From: Nocardia sp. NRRL S-836
Lineage (GTDB): Bacteria; Actinomycetota; Actinomycetes; Mycobacteriales; Pseudonocardiaceae
Assembly (NCBI RefSeq): GCF_001279525.1
Contig: NZ_LGDY01000001.1
Location: 310,001-374,000, forward strand
DNA length: 64,000 bases
Direction: 5' to 3'
Part shown: positions 10,138-18,432 of the stretch, in pieces
Numbering within the stretch: the stretch's first letter is position 1
Layout: every line of letters begins with the position of its first letter
Notes under the pieces: model-generated
The model's input: only the letters and a program-made list of their open reading frames with translations
Database searches by the model: none
Told to the model about the DNA's origin: nothing
Program-made: the position numbers and the translations under genes

Positions 10138-11325
10138 CTACCGCGGCACGCTGGCCGTCGACAACGCGGCCGCGAGCACCCCCACCGCCCCCAGCACCAC
10201 GAACACCGCCGGGTAGCCGCCCAGCCACGCCGCCAGCGCACTGCCCGCCCAGGGCGCGACCGCCCCCGTGAGCATGACCGGTGCGGTGAGCATCCCGTTG
10301 AGCTGTCCGTAGTGGACGGACCCCCACCGGTCGGTGATGGCGGTCGCCTGCACGAGCGTGAAGATCCCGCGCGTGACACCGGCGAGCACCGAGCCCGCGA
10401 CCAGCAGCAGCGCCGGACCGGGCACCACGCCCAGCAGGACGGTCACCGCCGCGCTGACCAGCAGGACCAGCAACGTCCGGACGCGCACCGAGGTCCGTGC
10501 GGACAGCCTCGCGTAGCCGAGCCGGCCGAGCACCTGGCCGATCCCGCCCAGGCCGAGTGCGACGGCGGCGGCCGAGGTCGTCATGCCGCGTTCGGTCAGC
10601 AGCGGAACGAGGTTGATCACGACTGCGTAGACGCTGAACGCGGCCAGGCTCATCGCGACCACCAGCACCAGGAACGGTCTGCTGCGCGCCACCGCGGACG
10701 GGGCGTGCCCGGTGTCGTGCTCGACCGGCGGCCATGGCAGGCGCAGGCCCCACAGGTGCAGCGGAACCGTGCTGACGGCGAGGAAGGCGGCGAGCACCAG
10801 GTAGGTGCCGCGCCAGTCCACGTGGTCGTTCAGCACGGCGGTCAGCGGCGCGAACACGGTGCTCGACAGGCCCGCCACCAGGGTGAGCACGGTCAGCGCC
10901 GACACCCGGCGTGGCCCGTACCAGCGGGTCAGCGCGGCGAACGCGGGCGCGTAGAACACCCCGGCCATGGCGACACCCGCCAGCAGCCACGCGGCGGTGA
11001 ACCACCCGAGCGAGCGCGCGGTCGCCAGCGCGAGGAGTGCGAGGACGGCGAGCACCGAGCCGGTGGTCATGATGGCGCGCGGTCCGTGCCGGTCGAGCAG
11101 CCTGCCGACCGGCACCCCCACCAGACCGGCGACGACCTGGCTCGCGGAGAACCCGGCCGTGATCACCGCGAGCGACCACCCGGTGCGCGCGCTGATCGTC
11201 GGCAGCAGCACCGGGAAGGCGTAGTAGAGCACGCCCCAGCTGATGATCTCGGTGGCGCACAGCACGACCAGCACCCGGCGCAGCCCGGCGTCGACACCGG
11301 GCCGCGCGGCGGTGTCAGCGTGCAC
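10138..11325 (-). CDS. MFS transporter, ars-locus associated
   Basis: A 395-aa inner-membrane carrier with twelve predicted membrane segments, the MFS loop 2-3 motif (GRLLDRHGPRAI) and a less conserved repeat after helix 8. The GTG start at 11325 overlaps the end of the flavoprotein gene by 11 bases, so the two are translationally coupled. Neighbours (ArsR, ArsC, ArsO-like enzyme) suggest export of arsenite or an arsenic conjugate. The family itself is too broad to fix the substrate. The gene faces the ArsC fusion tail-to-tail. Confidence 0.8.
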   Translation of the reverse strand: MHADTAARPGVDAGLRRVLVVLCATEIISWGVLYYAFPVLLPTISARTGWSLAVITAGFSASQVVAGLVGVPVGRLLDRHGPRAIMTTGSVLAVLALLALATARSLGWFTAAWLLAGVAMAGVFYAPAFAALTRWYGPRRVSALTVLTLVAGLSSTVFAPLTAVLNDHVDWRGTYLVLAAFLAVSTVPLHLWGLRLPWPPVEHDTGHAPSAVARSRPFLVLVVAMSLAAFSVYAVVINLVPLLTERGMTTSAAAVALGLGGIGQVLGRLGYARLSARTSVRVRTLLVLLVSAAVTVLLGVVPGPALLLVAGSVLAGVTRGIFTLVQATAITDRWGSVHYGQLNGMLTAPVMLTGAVAPWAGSALAAWLGGYPAVFVVLGAVGVLAAALSTASVPR

Positions 11326-12646
11326 CGGGAGCGAGACCGATCGCCACGTCGACCGGCTCGGGCACGGCGCAGCAGCCACCGCCGTTCTCCTGCTCCTCGG
11401 GAGCGTCGAACACGCCCGCACCACCGCAAACCCCGGTCTCCGGCAGCACGAGCTCCACCCGCGCCGCCGACCCGTGGTCGCCCGCGATGGCGGCCACGAC
11501 GGAGCGGACCTGCTCGTAGCCGGTGAGCGCGAGGAACGTCGGCGCGCGGCCGTAGCTCTTCATGCCCACCAGGTAAACGCCCGGCTCCGGATGGCGCAAC
11601 TCGCTTTCTCCGTGCGGGTACACGGTTCCGCACGAGTGGACGTTCGGGTCGATCAACGGCGCGAGCCGCACCGGCGCCTGCAACACCGGGTCGAGGTCGA
11701 GCCGGATCTCCGACAGCCACGACAGATCCGGCCGGAACCCGGTCAACGCCACGACCTCGTCGACGCCCTCGACCCGGTGGCCGTCGAACGACTCCAGCGC
11801 AAGCCTCCCGTCAGCATCCCGCTCGACCGCGGCGGTGCGGAACCCGGTGACGGTCTCGATGTGACCGGCCTCGGCGGCCTTCCGCGCGCGCAGCCCCAAC
11901 GCACCGCGCGCAGGCAGCTGATCGGCGTCCCCGCCACCGAACGCGGTGCCGACCGCGCCGCGGCGCAGCAGCCACACGATCTTCGTGCCCGGCTCCTGCT
12001 CCGCGAGGCCCGCGAGCGCGACCAGCGCCGTGAGCGCCGAATGCCCGCTGCCCGCGACGGCGATCCGCTTGCCCGCGTACCGGGCGCGGTCGGTCGCGAG
12101 GTCCGGCACGCGGTAGCTGATCCGCGCCTCCGCCGCCCGCTCACCCACGACGGGCAGCCCGTCGCCGCCCAGCGGGTTGGGTGAACCCCAGGTCCCGGAC
12201 GCGTCGATCACCGCACGTGCCACGACGCGTTCCTCACCGGCCGCGGTCCGCACGTGCACCGTCAACGGCTCGTCCTCCCGGCCCGCGTCCACGACCCGGT
12301 CGCGCCCGCGCCGTGCCACCCCGGCCACCCGCGCCCCGAACCGCACCCGTTCGCCGAGAGCCTCGGCCAACGGCCCGAGGTAGCGACCGACCCAGTCGGC
12401 ACCGGTCGGACAGGTGTCCTCGGCGGGACGCGTCCACCCGGCCCCGACCAGCAGTCGCTCGGCCGCCGGATCGACCAGCTCGCTCCAGCGCGAGAACAGC
12501 CGGACGTGGTTCCACTGCGCCACCGCGGCCCCCGCCCGGTCACCCGCCTCCAGCACGAGCACCGGCACACCCCGTTCGACCAGGTGCGCCGCCGCGGCCA
12601 GACCAACGGGACCGGCACCCACCACGACGACCGGAAGCTCACCCAC
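11315..12646 (-). CDS. ArsO-like FAD/NAD(P)-binding monooxygenase
   Basis: A 443-aa flavoprotein. An N-terminal FAD dinucleotide fold (VVVVGAGPVGLAAAAHLVE), a middle NADPH fold (KRIAVAGSGHSALTALVAL) and EVVALTGFRPDLSWL place it with flavin monooxygenases found in actinobacterial ars operons (ArsO). The C-terminus is Cys-rich (ETGVCGG and GGGCC), which could bind As(III). The GTG start at 12646 has AAGGGG upstream. It heads a two-gene unit with the MFS carrier. The reaction is inferred from context; the family is poorly characterised. Confidence 0.78.
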   Translation of the reverse strand: MGELPVVVVGAGPVGLAAAAHLVERGVPVLVLEAGDRAGAAVAQWNHVRLFSRWSELVDPAAERLLVGAGWTRPAEDTCPTGADWVGRYLGPLAEALGERVRFGARVAGVARRGRDRVVDAGREDEPLTVHVRTAAGEERVVARAVIDASGTWGSPNPLGGDGLPVVGERAAEARISYRVPDLATDRARYAGKRIAVAGSGHSALTALVALAGLAEQEPGTKIVWLLRRGAVGTAFGGGDADQLPARGALGLRARKAAEAGHIETVTGFRTAAVERDADGRLALESFDGHRVEGVDEVVALTGFRPDLSWLSEIRLDLDPVLQAPVRLAPLIDPNVHSCGTVYPHGESELRHPEPGVYLVGMKSYGRAPTFLALTGYEQVRSVVAAIAGDHGSAARVELVLPETGVCGGAGVFDAPEEQENGGGCCAVPEPVDVAIGLAPGAR

Positions 12647-12656
12647 GACGCACCCC

Positions 12657-12680
12657 TTGTATCGAAGTATTTCGAATCAA
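12657..12680. promoter_or_regulatory. Imperfect inverted repeat upstream of the ArsO-like gene (ArsR operator candidate)
   Basis: TTGTATCGAA and TTCGAATCAA flank GTAT. The arms match in the core (TTG..ATCGAA / TTCGA..CAA), a pattern like ArsR/SmtB operators, and lie 10-35 bases before the GTG start. ATCGA also recurs nearby at about 12700-12735. Confidence 0.45.
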
Positions 12681-12757
12681 CGGGAAGACCGTATCGACCG
12701 ACGTCGATTACTGCAATCATCGATCTGCGTCGATACTCTGGGCATGGGGGTGCACCT

Positions 12758-13777
12758 GTGGACACGACCGCGATCCTGGGCGCTGTGGCACATCCGGGCG
12801 GCTTGCTGGTGCGCCGACCGGAGCTGACGGTGGGTGTCGTGCGCGCGGTGTCCACGCTCTCGGCGTTGGAGATCGAGCTACTGGCCCGGCAACCACTGGA
12901 CCGCCGCAGCGCACTCGAGCGGCAGCACGACATCCGAGCCGGACGTCCGAACCCGGTCGCACCGCGCCGACTGCTACCGGTGTACGACGAGGGCATCGAT
13001 CTGCGCGTGGGCCGGCTCGACCACACCGGCCGGGTGCGCTGGGAGTACGTCAGGTCCTCCTCGGGGAGCAGCGGTGACCACCACCTCGGCGCGAACGGCC
13101 CCACGCACCGGGCCGTGTTCCGGTTCCCGCCGGCGTTCGACGAGATGTCGCTCGTGCTCGCCTGGCCGGAGATCGGCTTCCCGGAAACGGTCATCACCCT
13201 GCCGCTGCCCGACCGGACCACCGTCGAGCGGGCCACGACGACGATCTGGCGGGCACCGCTGGACACCCGCCCCGTGCCGGAAGGGCTCACGCACCACACC
13301 GTCCCCTGGCAGCGCCCACCGGCCATCGAGGAAGGCACAATCGTGGCGCCGCCACGGGTGCTGCACCGCCGCGATCACGAGGCGGCCGTCGTGATCAGCC
13401 GGTTGACCGCCGTGGGCCCGACGCTGTCCATGGAACTGCTCAGCATCGCCCAAGGCGATTCGGCGAACGCGGTCATCGCCCGAGCGTTCGCGCGTGAGCA
13501 ACCGGTCCCCGGTCTTTCGGACGACCCGGCGCAACTCCGGGCGATGGGCCCCGACGCCTCGGTGGCGGTGCTCCGCGGGCACGAGGCCGTCTGGATCAAG
13601 CCGGGTGACGGCTCCTCCTCCGGCGGCGAGCAGAGCTTCAGCAGCCTCAGGGAGCTCACCCTGCACCGCCCGCAGGACGATCTGCTCGACCTGGTCGTGG
13701 CCTGGCCCCTCGCCGGACTTCACGACGTGCGGGTGCACGTGCCGTTGACCGGGTTGAGCACGCACGGCACGGCATGA
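12758..13777 (+). CDS. Hypothetical protein with two similar beta-rich halves
   Basis: A 339-aa soluble protein that I do not recognise. No signal peptide or membrane segment. Two stretches resemble each other: around residues 85-165 (SSSGSSGDHH, then FRFPPAFDEMSLVLAWPEIGF and a V..PLP ending) and around 285-335 (GSSSGGEQSFSSL, then DLLDLVVAWPLAGLHDVRV and a V.VPL ending). This suggests an internal duplication of a beta-sandwich. The GTG start at 12758 has GGGGGT six bases upstream. It is divergent from the ArsO-like gene and convergent with the SMI1-like gene; neither neighbour explains it. Confidence 0.7.
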   Translation: MDTTAILGAVAHPGGLLVRRPELTVGVVRAVSTLSALEIELLARQPLDRRSALERQHDIRAGRPNPVAPRRLLPVYDEGIDLRVGRLDHTGRVRWEYVRSSSGSSGDHHLGANGPTHRAVFRFPPAFDEMSLVLAWPEIGFPETVITLPLPDRTTVERATTTIWRAPLDTRPVPEGLTHHTVPWQRPPAIEEGTIVAPPRVLHRRDHEAAVVISRLTAVGPTLSMELLSIAQGDSANAVIARAFAREQPVPGLSDDPAQLRAMGPDASVAVLRGHEAVWIKPGDGSSSGGEQSFSSLRELTLHRPQDDLLDLVVAWPLAGLHDVRVHVPLTGLSTHGTA

Positions 13778-13790
13778 CGACCGGGCCGGT

Positions 13791-14348
13791 TCAGCACAGG
13801 TCGGGCAGGACGAACGTGCTCTCCTCCACGCGGGCCTGACCGGTTTCGACGAGGTCGGCGGCACGGGCGAGGAACGCGGTGAGCGACGGCGCTTTCGGTT
13901 CCTCCAGGTCGGGCACGTTGGGACGGAACACGACCTGTCCCGCAGTGCCGCGCTCGCCGGGATCGAGGTCCAGGACGTAGCAGTCGCCCTGGAACGCGAG
14001 GAACGGCAACCAGGACGCCGACCACACGGTCCACCGGTAGTACGAGGGCTGCTCGACGGGCTCGGCCATGTCACCGACCACGTCGGTGAGCATGCGGTGC
14101 ATCTCGATGATCTCGTCGATGGTCAGGAAGTGGCAGAAGTTGAGCGGCCCGTACAGCTGGCCGGGATCGTGCTGGCCGGCCGACGTGCGCAGCAACGCAC
14201 ACAGGTCGGCCGGGAGGACGAGCCCGGTCGCGGCGGCGAGCCGGTCGAGATCTTCGTCGGTCGCGCCGGGCAGGAACGGCGCGGTCTCACGCAACTCACG
14301 TTCGACGGCGGCCCGCAACCGCGTGAACTCCCGGACTGTGTCGTTCAT
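13791..14348 (-). CDS. SMI1/KNR4 family protein
   Basis: A 185-aa cytoplasmic protein with the SMI1/KNR4 (SUKH) fold: LPADLCALLRTSAGQHD near the start of the fold, then LYGPLNFCHFLTIDEIIEMH, and WLPFLAFQGDCYVLDLDPG. In bacteria SUKH proteins are often immunity proteins to polymorphic toxins, but many are stand-alone with unknown roles. No toxin gene is adjacent, so immunity is not supported here. The ATG at 14348 is the start of homology; the long frame upstream is a shadow of the SulP gene. Confidence 0.8.
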   Translation of the reverse strand: MNDTVREFTRLRAAVERELRETAPFLPGATDEDLDRLAAATGLVLPADLCALLRTSAGQHDPGQLYGPLNFCHFLTIDEIIEMHRMLTDVVGDMAEPVEQPSYYRWTVWSASWLPFLAFQGDCYVLDLDPGERGTAGQVVFRPNVPDLEEPKAPSLTAFLARAADLVETGQARVEESTFVLPDLC

Positions 14349-14374
14349 GTCGGCCAGTCTGTCGTACCCGGAGG

Positions 14375-15976
14375 TCAGCGCGGCAGCGTCCCGTTGCGGT
14401 GCAGGTGGCTCCGCGCGTACTCGATCGCCTCCGGTGTGGTCGCGAACATCCGCACACCGTGGGTTTCGAGCTGACGCCGGTGCTCGTCCCGCACACCGGA
14501 CAGCAGCACGGTGATCCCCCGGCGCTCCAGCCGTTCGACGGCGTCGCGCAGCACCAGTGCGCCCGTTCCGTCCATGGTGGACACGTGCGACAGGCGCAGA
14601 ATCACCACCGACACCTCGGCGATCTCGGTGAGCTCCAGCAGGAAGCGGTGGGCGGCGGCGAAGAACAGCGGGCCGTCCAGCCGGTAGGCGACGATGTGCT
14701 CGGCGAGCAGGTCGTGCTCCTCCTGGGTGTGGTCGCCGGGTTCGAGCGGTTCCTCGTCGATCCGCACGGACCGGGCGACGGCGCGCAGTGCGAGCGCTCC
14801 CGCCACGACCAGGCCGAGGATGACAGCGGTGACCAGGTCGAGGGCCAGCGTCGCGACGGCGGTGAGGACGAGCACGAGCGCGTCGGAACGGTTGGCGCGC
14901 ATCAGCACCCGCACCGCACCGACCTCGACCATGCGCACCGCGGTGGCGATCAGCACGCCGGCCAGCACGGCCAGCGGGATGCGCCCGACCACGGGTGCGG
15001 CCGCCAGCATGACCACGGCGAGGGTCACGGCGTGGACGAGGGCCGCCAGGCGTGAACCGGCGCCGGACCGGACGTTGACCGCCGTGCGCGCGATGGCCGC
15101 CGTGGCGGGCACACCGCCGAAGACGGGTGCGACGACGTTCGCGATGCCCTGGCCGAACAGCTCCCGGTCCGGGTCGTGGCGCTGGTTCACGCTCATGCCG
15201 TCGGCGACCGTGGCGGACAGCAGGCTCTCCAACGCGGCCAGCGCCGCCACGGCGACCGCGGACGGCAGCAGCGACCACAGCGCCGTGACGTCCAGAAAGG
15301 ACAGTGAGGGTGCGGGCAGGAAGGCCGGTAACGCGCCGATCCGGGCGACCGGCAGGGACCACAGCTCCGCCGCCACCGTGCCGAGCGCGACCGCCAGCAG
15401 CGAGAACGGGATCGCGGGCTTCCAGCGCGCGCCGAGGAGCATGACCGCGGCCACCCCGCCGGCCAGTGCGACCGCGGGCCAGGACGGACCGGAACCCAGG
15501 GCGCGCACGGCGTTCACCACGACGTTGTGGCCGTCGCCGGCCGGCACACCGAGCGCCGCGGGCACCTGCTGCAACGCGATCACGGCCGCGATCCCGATGG
15601 TGAAGCCCTCGATCACGGGCGCGGGCACGTACCGCATGTACCGCCCGGCCCTGGCCACCGCCAAGGCGAGGAGCAGCAGCCCCGCCAGCAGCCCGACGGT
15701 CAGCACGCCGCCGGGACCGAACTCCGCGACGATCGGCACCAGCACGACCGTCATCGCTCCCGTGGGACCGGAGACCTGCAGGCTGGAGCCGCCGAACACG
15801 GCCGCGAGCGCGCCCGCGACGATCGCGGTCGCCAGTCCCGCGGCGGCACCCAGCCCCGACGCCACGCCGAACCCCAGTGCCAGCGGCAACGCCACCACCG
15901 CGACCGTGAGTCCCGCGAGGAGGTCCTTCGGCGCCGCGGCCGTCCAGTCCGCCCTGGCCGGCAGGAACGTTCTCAC
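14375..15976 (-). CDS. SulP-family anion transporter with STAS domain
   Basis: A 533-aa membrane transporter. About 11-12 hydrophobic segments fill residues 15-410, including LALGFGVASGLG and the SulP signature-like PVIEGFTIGIAAVIALQQ. A cytosolic STAS domain occupies about 430-530, with the conserved STMDGTGALVLRDAV loop. SulP proteins carry sulfate, bicarbonate or related anions; the substrate is not readable here. The gene overlaps the preceding ArsR repressor by 4 bases (ATGA), indicating an operon. Confidence 0.9.
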   Translation of the reverse strand: MRTFLPARADWTAAAPKDLLAGLTVAVVALPLALGFGVASGLGAAAGLATAIVAGALAAVFGGSSLQVSGPTGAMTVVLVPIVAEFGPGGVLTVGLLAGLLLLALAVARAGRYMRYVPAPVIEGFTIGIAAVIALQQVPAALGVPAGDGHNVVVNAVRALGSGPSWPAVALAGGVAAVMLLGARWKPAIPFSLLAVALGTVAAELWSLPVARIGALPAFLPAPSLSFLDVTALWSLLPSAVAVAALAALESLLSATVADGMSVNQRHDPDRELFGQGIANVVAPVFGGVPATAAIARTAVNVRSGAGSRLAALVHAVTLAVVMLAAAPVVGRIPLAVLAGVLIATAVRMVEVGAVRVLMRANRSDALVLVLTAVATLALDLVTAVILGLVVAGALALRAVARSVRIDEEPLEPGDHTQEEHDLLAEHIVAYRLDGPLFFAAAHRFLLELTEIAEVSVVILRLSHVSTMDGTGALVLRDAVERLERRGITVLLSGVRDEHRRQLETHGVRMFATTPEAIEYARSHLHRNGTLPR

Positions 15977-16305
15977 GCCGAGTTCTCGCGCAGCTGTTCG
16001 AGCAGCTCGTTCTGTCCCACCAGCAGCTCGGTCAGGATCCGCCGTGCCGCCTTCATCAGGTCGGCCACGTCGGCACCTGCCAGCGCGTACACCACCGTCG
16101 GCCCCTCACGGGTCGCCGTCACGATGCCGGACCTGCGCAACACGGCCAGCTGAGCGGAGAGGTTGGACGGCTCCACCGCGATCTCGGTCAACAGGTCGCG
16201 CACCGCCTTCGGCCCGTCCTGCAACAGCTCCAGCACCCGGATGCGCACCGGGTGGCCCAGCATGCGGAAGAACTCCGCCTTCGCCTGGTACAGCGGAACC
16301 GGCAC
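15973..16305 (-). CDS. ArsR-family repressor of the SulP operon
   Basis: A 110-aa winged-helix protein (LGHPVRIRVLELLQDGPKAV, then EVAVEPSNLSAQLAVLRRSG-like recognition helix). It has no Cys, so the classic ArsR metal site is absent. ArsR repressors coupled to SulP genes are common in actinobacteria. The GTG start at 16305 lies three bases after the small upstream gene, and the stop overlaps the SulP start. Confidence 0.85.
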   Translation of the reverse strand: MPVPLYQAKAEFFRMLGHPVRIRVLELLQDGPKAVRDLLTEIAVEPSNLSAQLAVLRRSGIVTATREGPTVVYALAGADVADLMKAARRILTELLVGQNELLEQLRENSA

Positions 16306-16308
16306 CGC

Positions 16309-16494
16309 TCACCCCTCCCGGGGCGCGGGCACAGCGACCCCGTGCTCGGCGGCGAGGCGCCGCAGGTTGGCCAGATCGGCCGAGTGCACCTCGGCCGCGT
16401 ACTCGTCCTGCTGTTCCACCGCCCGGCGCACCGCCTGCTCGGCCTGTTCGACGCGGACCAGCAGGCTCTCCCTGAACTCGTTCACGGACACCAC
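16309..16494 (-). CDS. Small conserved-looking helical protein leading the SulP operon
   Basis: About 61 aa: a short charged helix (RVEQAEQAVRRAVEQQDEYA) followed by DLANLRRLAAEHGVAVPAP. I do not recognise it. Several in-frame starts exist: TTG at 16521 and GTGs at 16494, 16491 and 16485. I prefer one of the GTGs because the TTG lies inside the operator-like palindrome. It precedes the ArsR gene by three bases and may be part of the regulatory module. Confidence 0.55.
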   Translation of the reverse strand: MVSVNEFRESLLVRVEQAEQAVRRAVEQQDEYAAEVHSADLANLRRLAAEHGVAVPAPREG

Positions 16495-16499
16495 GACCT

Positions 16500-16527
16500 G
16501 TCGAGTTGAACAATTCTTCAATTCGAC
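16500..16527. promoter_or_regulatory. 28-bp operator-like palindrome of the SulP operon
   Basis: Arms GTCGAGTTGAA (16500-16510) and TTCAATTCGAC (16517-16527) match in 10 of 11 positions around CAATTC. On the minus strand a TAGACT -10-like box (16528-16533) abuts it. This is the expected layout for autorepression by the ArsR protein encoded just downstream. Confidence 0.65.
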
Positions 16528-16591
16528 AGTCTACAGATCCGTCAACGGTGGCGCGGACGCGTCAGGGCCCGGCCGGGTCCCCCGTCAGGAC

Positions 16592-16605
16592 GGGACCTTG
16601 GTCCC
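16592..16605. promoter_or_regulatory. DosR-like box GGGACCTTGGTCCC
   Basis: Perfect 6-2-6 palindrome in the divergent spacer, 62 bases before the small gene at 16668. It resembles the mycobacterial DosR consensus core GGGACTWWAGTCCC. Related boxes occur at 39043, 39067, 48917 and 50037. Confidence 0.6.
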
Positions 16606-16667
16606 TGGAACGGCCCTTCCGCACGGCGCAAGGTAGGGGTGTTCACCAGACCAGCAGGAGGCATGCG

Positions 16668-16931
16668 GTGCACCACACCGGCGCGATGCGGACCGCGGTC
16701 GCTGTCACCCGCTACTTCGACAGCGTGGTCGACCGCCTCGCCCGCGAGGGCGTCGACGTGGCGCAGGTCGTCCTGGAGCTCACACCGACCCGCCCGATGA
16801 GCGGCCAGGTCGTCACCGGGCGCGGTCCGGTGCTGCACTGGCGCGAGGACCTGGGCTGGAGCAACGGCATCCGCACCACCGGCCCGTCCGCGCACCCCGG
16901 CGAGGTCGCCGACCTGCTCGACGAGATGTGA
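16668..16931 (+). CDS. Small protein, DUF6292-like
   Basis: An 87-aa soluble protein (VTRYFDSVVDRLAREG, GPVLHWREDLGWSNG, HPGEVADLLDEM) that loosely resembles actinobacterial DUF6292 proteins. Function unknown. The start is set by AGGAGG at 16656-16661, six bases before the GTG. A DosR-like box upstream suggests stress or hypoxia control. Confidence 0.65.
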   Translation: MHHTGAMRTAVAVTRYFDSVVDRLAREGVDVAQVVLELTPTRPMSGQVVTGRGPVLHWREDLGWSNGIRTTGPSAHPGEVADLLDEM

Positions 16932-16944
16932 GGGCCTGCCCGGC

Positions 16945-17733
16945 TCACGACCGGGCCAGGCACCGCCGCACCGCGTCCGCCACCGCGGCCGGGTCGTCCA
17001 GCTGCACCAGGTGGGACGCACCCGGCACGATGCGGTGCATGCCGTGCGGCGCGAAGTCGGCCATCGCCCCGTGCGCGGTGAGGATGCGTCGCGCGGACCT
17101 CGCGCCACCCAGCGTTCCCCCCGCTGTGAGCACCAGCCACGGCACGTCCGGCAACGGATGTGCGCCACGCAGCGCGTCCACCTCGGCGACCAGGTCCGCG
17201 TACCCGGCGAGCTCCTCCACCGCACCGATGCCCGCAGGCGGCCGGCCAACCAGGCGCAGCAACCCACCGGCCAAGCTCGCCGCCGGGCCCGCCGCCCCCA
17301 GCCGGACGAGGACGGAAGCGCACACCGCGCCGAGGTCGAAGGGCCGGCCGATCCCCGGTGGCGCGAGGCTGGGGTCCACGAGCACCGCACCGCGCACCCG
17401 AGCAGGCCGCAGCCGCGCGCAGGCCTCCACGTGCAGCCCGGCGAGCGAGTGCCCGACCAGCACGGCGGGAGCGCCGGCGACGTCCAGCACCGCGTCGAGC
17501 ACATCGGTCTCCCGCCGCGCCGACGGGGCTTCCGGGGACGGGGTGCTCCCACCGGTTCCCGGCCGGTCGAACCGCAGCACCCGCGCAGCGGGCACGAGCA
17601 GCCGGGTCACGGCGTCCCAGTCGGCGACCGCTCCCGCCAGCCCCGAGGTCAGCACGACCGGCGGGGCGTCCGCAGGTCCGTCGACCACGACGCGCACCTC
17701 GGAGCCGGAAACGTGGATCATGGGTACCAGCAT
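16945..17733 (-). CDS. Alpha/beta hydrolase
   Basis: A 262-aa cytoplasmic hydrolase with GHSLAG as the nucleophile elbow (GxSxG), an HGMHRIV segment and a late GASHLVQL that carries the catalytic His. Substrate unknown. Two ATG starts are possible, 17733 and 17721; neither has a clear ribosome site. It is divergent from the DUF998-like gene, with only 15 bases between starts if 17733 is used. GGACCAAGGAC (17734-17744), identical to the core of the box at 50037, lies in that spacer. Confidence 0.82.
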   Translation of the reverse strand: MLVPMIHVSGSEVRVVVDGPADAPPVVLTSGLAGAVADWDAVTRLLVPAARVLRFDRPGTGGSTPSPEAPSARRETDVLDAVLDVAGAPAVLVGHSLAGLHVEACARLRPARVRGAVLVDPSLAPPGIGRPFDLGAVCASVLVRLGAAGPAASLAGGLLRLVGRPPAGIGAVEELAGYADLVAEVDALRGAHPLPDVPWLVLTAGGTLGGARSARRILTAHGAMADFAPHGMHRIVPGASHLVQLDDPAAVADAVRRCLARS

Positions 17734-17748
17734 GGACCAAGGACGACG

Positions 17749-18402
17749 ATGACGCCGGTACCGCAGAAGCCGGCCGACCGGACAGCAGCGTGGCTGATCA
17801 CCGCCGCGGTGCTCTACTCGTGCTGGCTGCTGGAGCTCGTCCTGCCCACCGGCCTGTCCGTGTTCGACAGCTACGTCAGCGAGCTGCTCGCCGACGACCA
17901 GCCCTTCCGGTGGATCTTCCGCACCACCGACACGCTGGCCGCCTGCTGCCTGCTGCTCGCCGCACGGGGTCTGCGCAGGTGGCTGCCCGCCCCGCCGGGC
18001 GCCCGGCTCGGCAGCAGACTGGCCGACCGGCTGGTCGTCGTGGCCGTGGTCGTCTTCGCGGTCGCCACCCTCGCCAACACGGCGCTGTCGCTGGACTGCG
18101 CGGCGAGCGCCGACGCGCTGTGCCGGCACCGCGAGGAGATCGGCGCCGTGTCGCTCGGGCACCGGTTGCACCAGGTCACGAGCCTGCTGACGTTCGGCGG
18201 CGCCCTGGTCGCGTTCGCCTGCCTCGAACGCCGCACGCCCCGGTGGGACGCCGGGGTGGTGGTCGTCCTGCTGACGGCCACCGGCGTGCTGTCCGCGGTG
18301 CTGGCGGACCAGCCGGGCGCGGGACTGGTGCAACGCGCCCAGCTGCTGACCATCGCGGCCGGGCTGGTGCTCCTGGCGCGATCGCGCAGACGCGTCCGCT
18401 GA
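17749..18402 (+). CDS. DUF998-type integral membrane protein
   Basis: A 217-aa protein with six likely membrane segments and the DUF998 pattern: first helix ending VLPTGLSVFDSYVSEL, a Cys-containing periplasmic loop (LDCAASADALCRHR), and GHRLHQVTSLLTFGGA. Function unknown for the family. It starts 15 bases from the divergent hydrolase and is probably leaderless. Confidence 0.78.
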   Translation: MTPVPQKPADRTAAWLITAAVLYSCWLLELVLPTGLSVFDSYVSELLADDQPFRWIFRTTDTLAACCLLLAARGLRRWLPAPPGARLGSRLADRLVVVAVVVFAVATLANTALSLDCAASADALCRHREEIGAVSLGHRLHQVTSLLTFGGALVAFACLERRTPRWDAGVVVVLLTATGVLSAVLADQPGAGLVQRAQLLTIAAGLVLLARSRRRVR

Positions 18403-18432
18403 CCAACGCGGTCGTCCACGTGGTGACCGGCC

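Noticed and set aside
13791..14348. The SMI1/KNR4 protein as a toxin-immunity gene
   Set aside because: No polymorphic toxin, secretion gene or repeated immunity genes are nearby.
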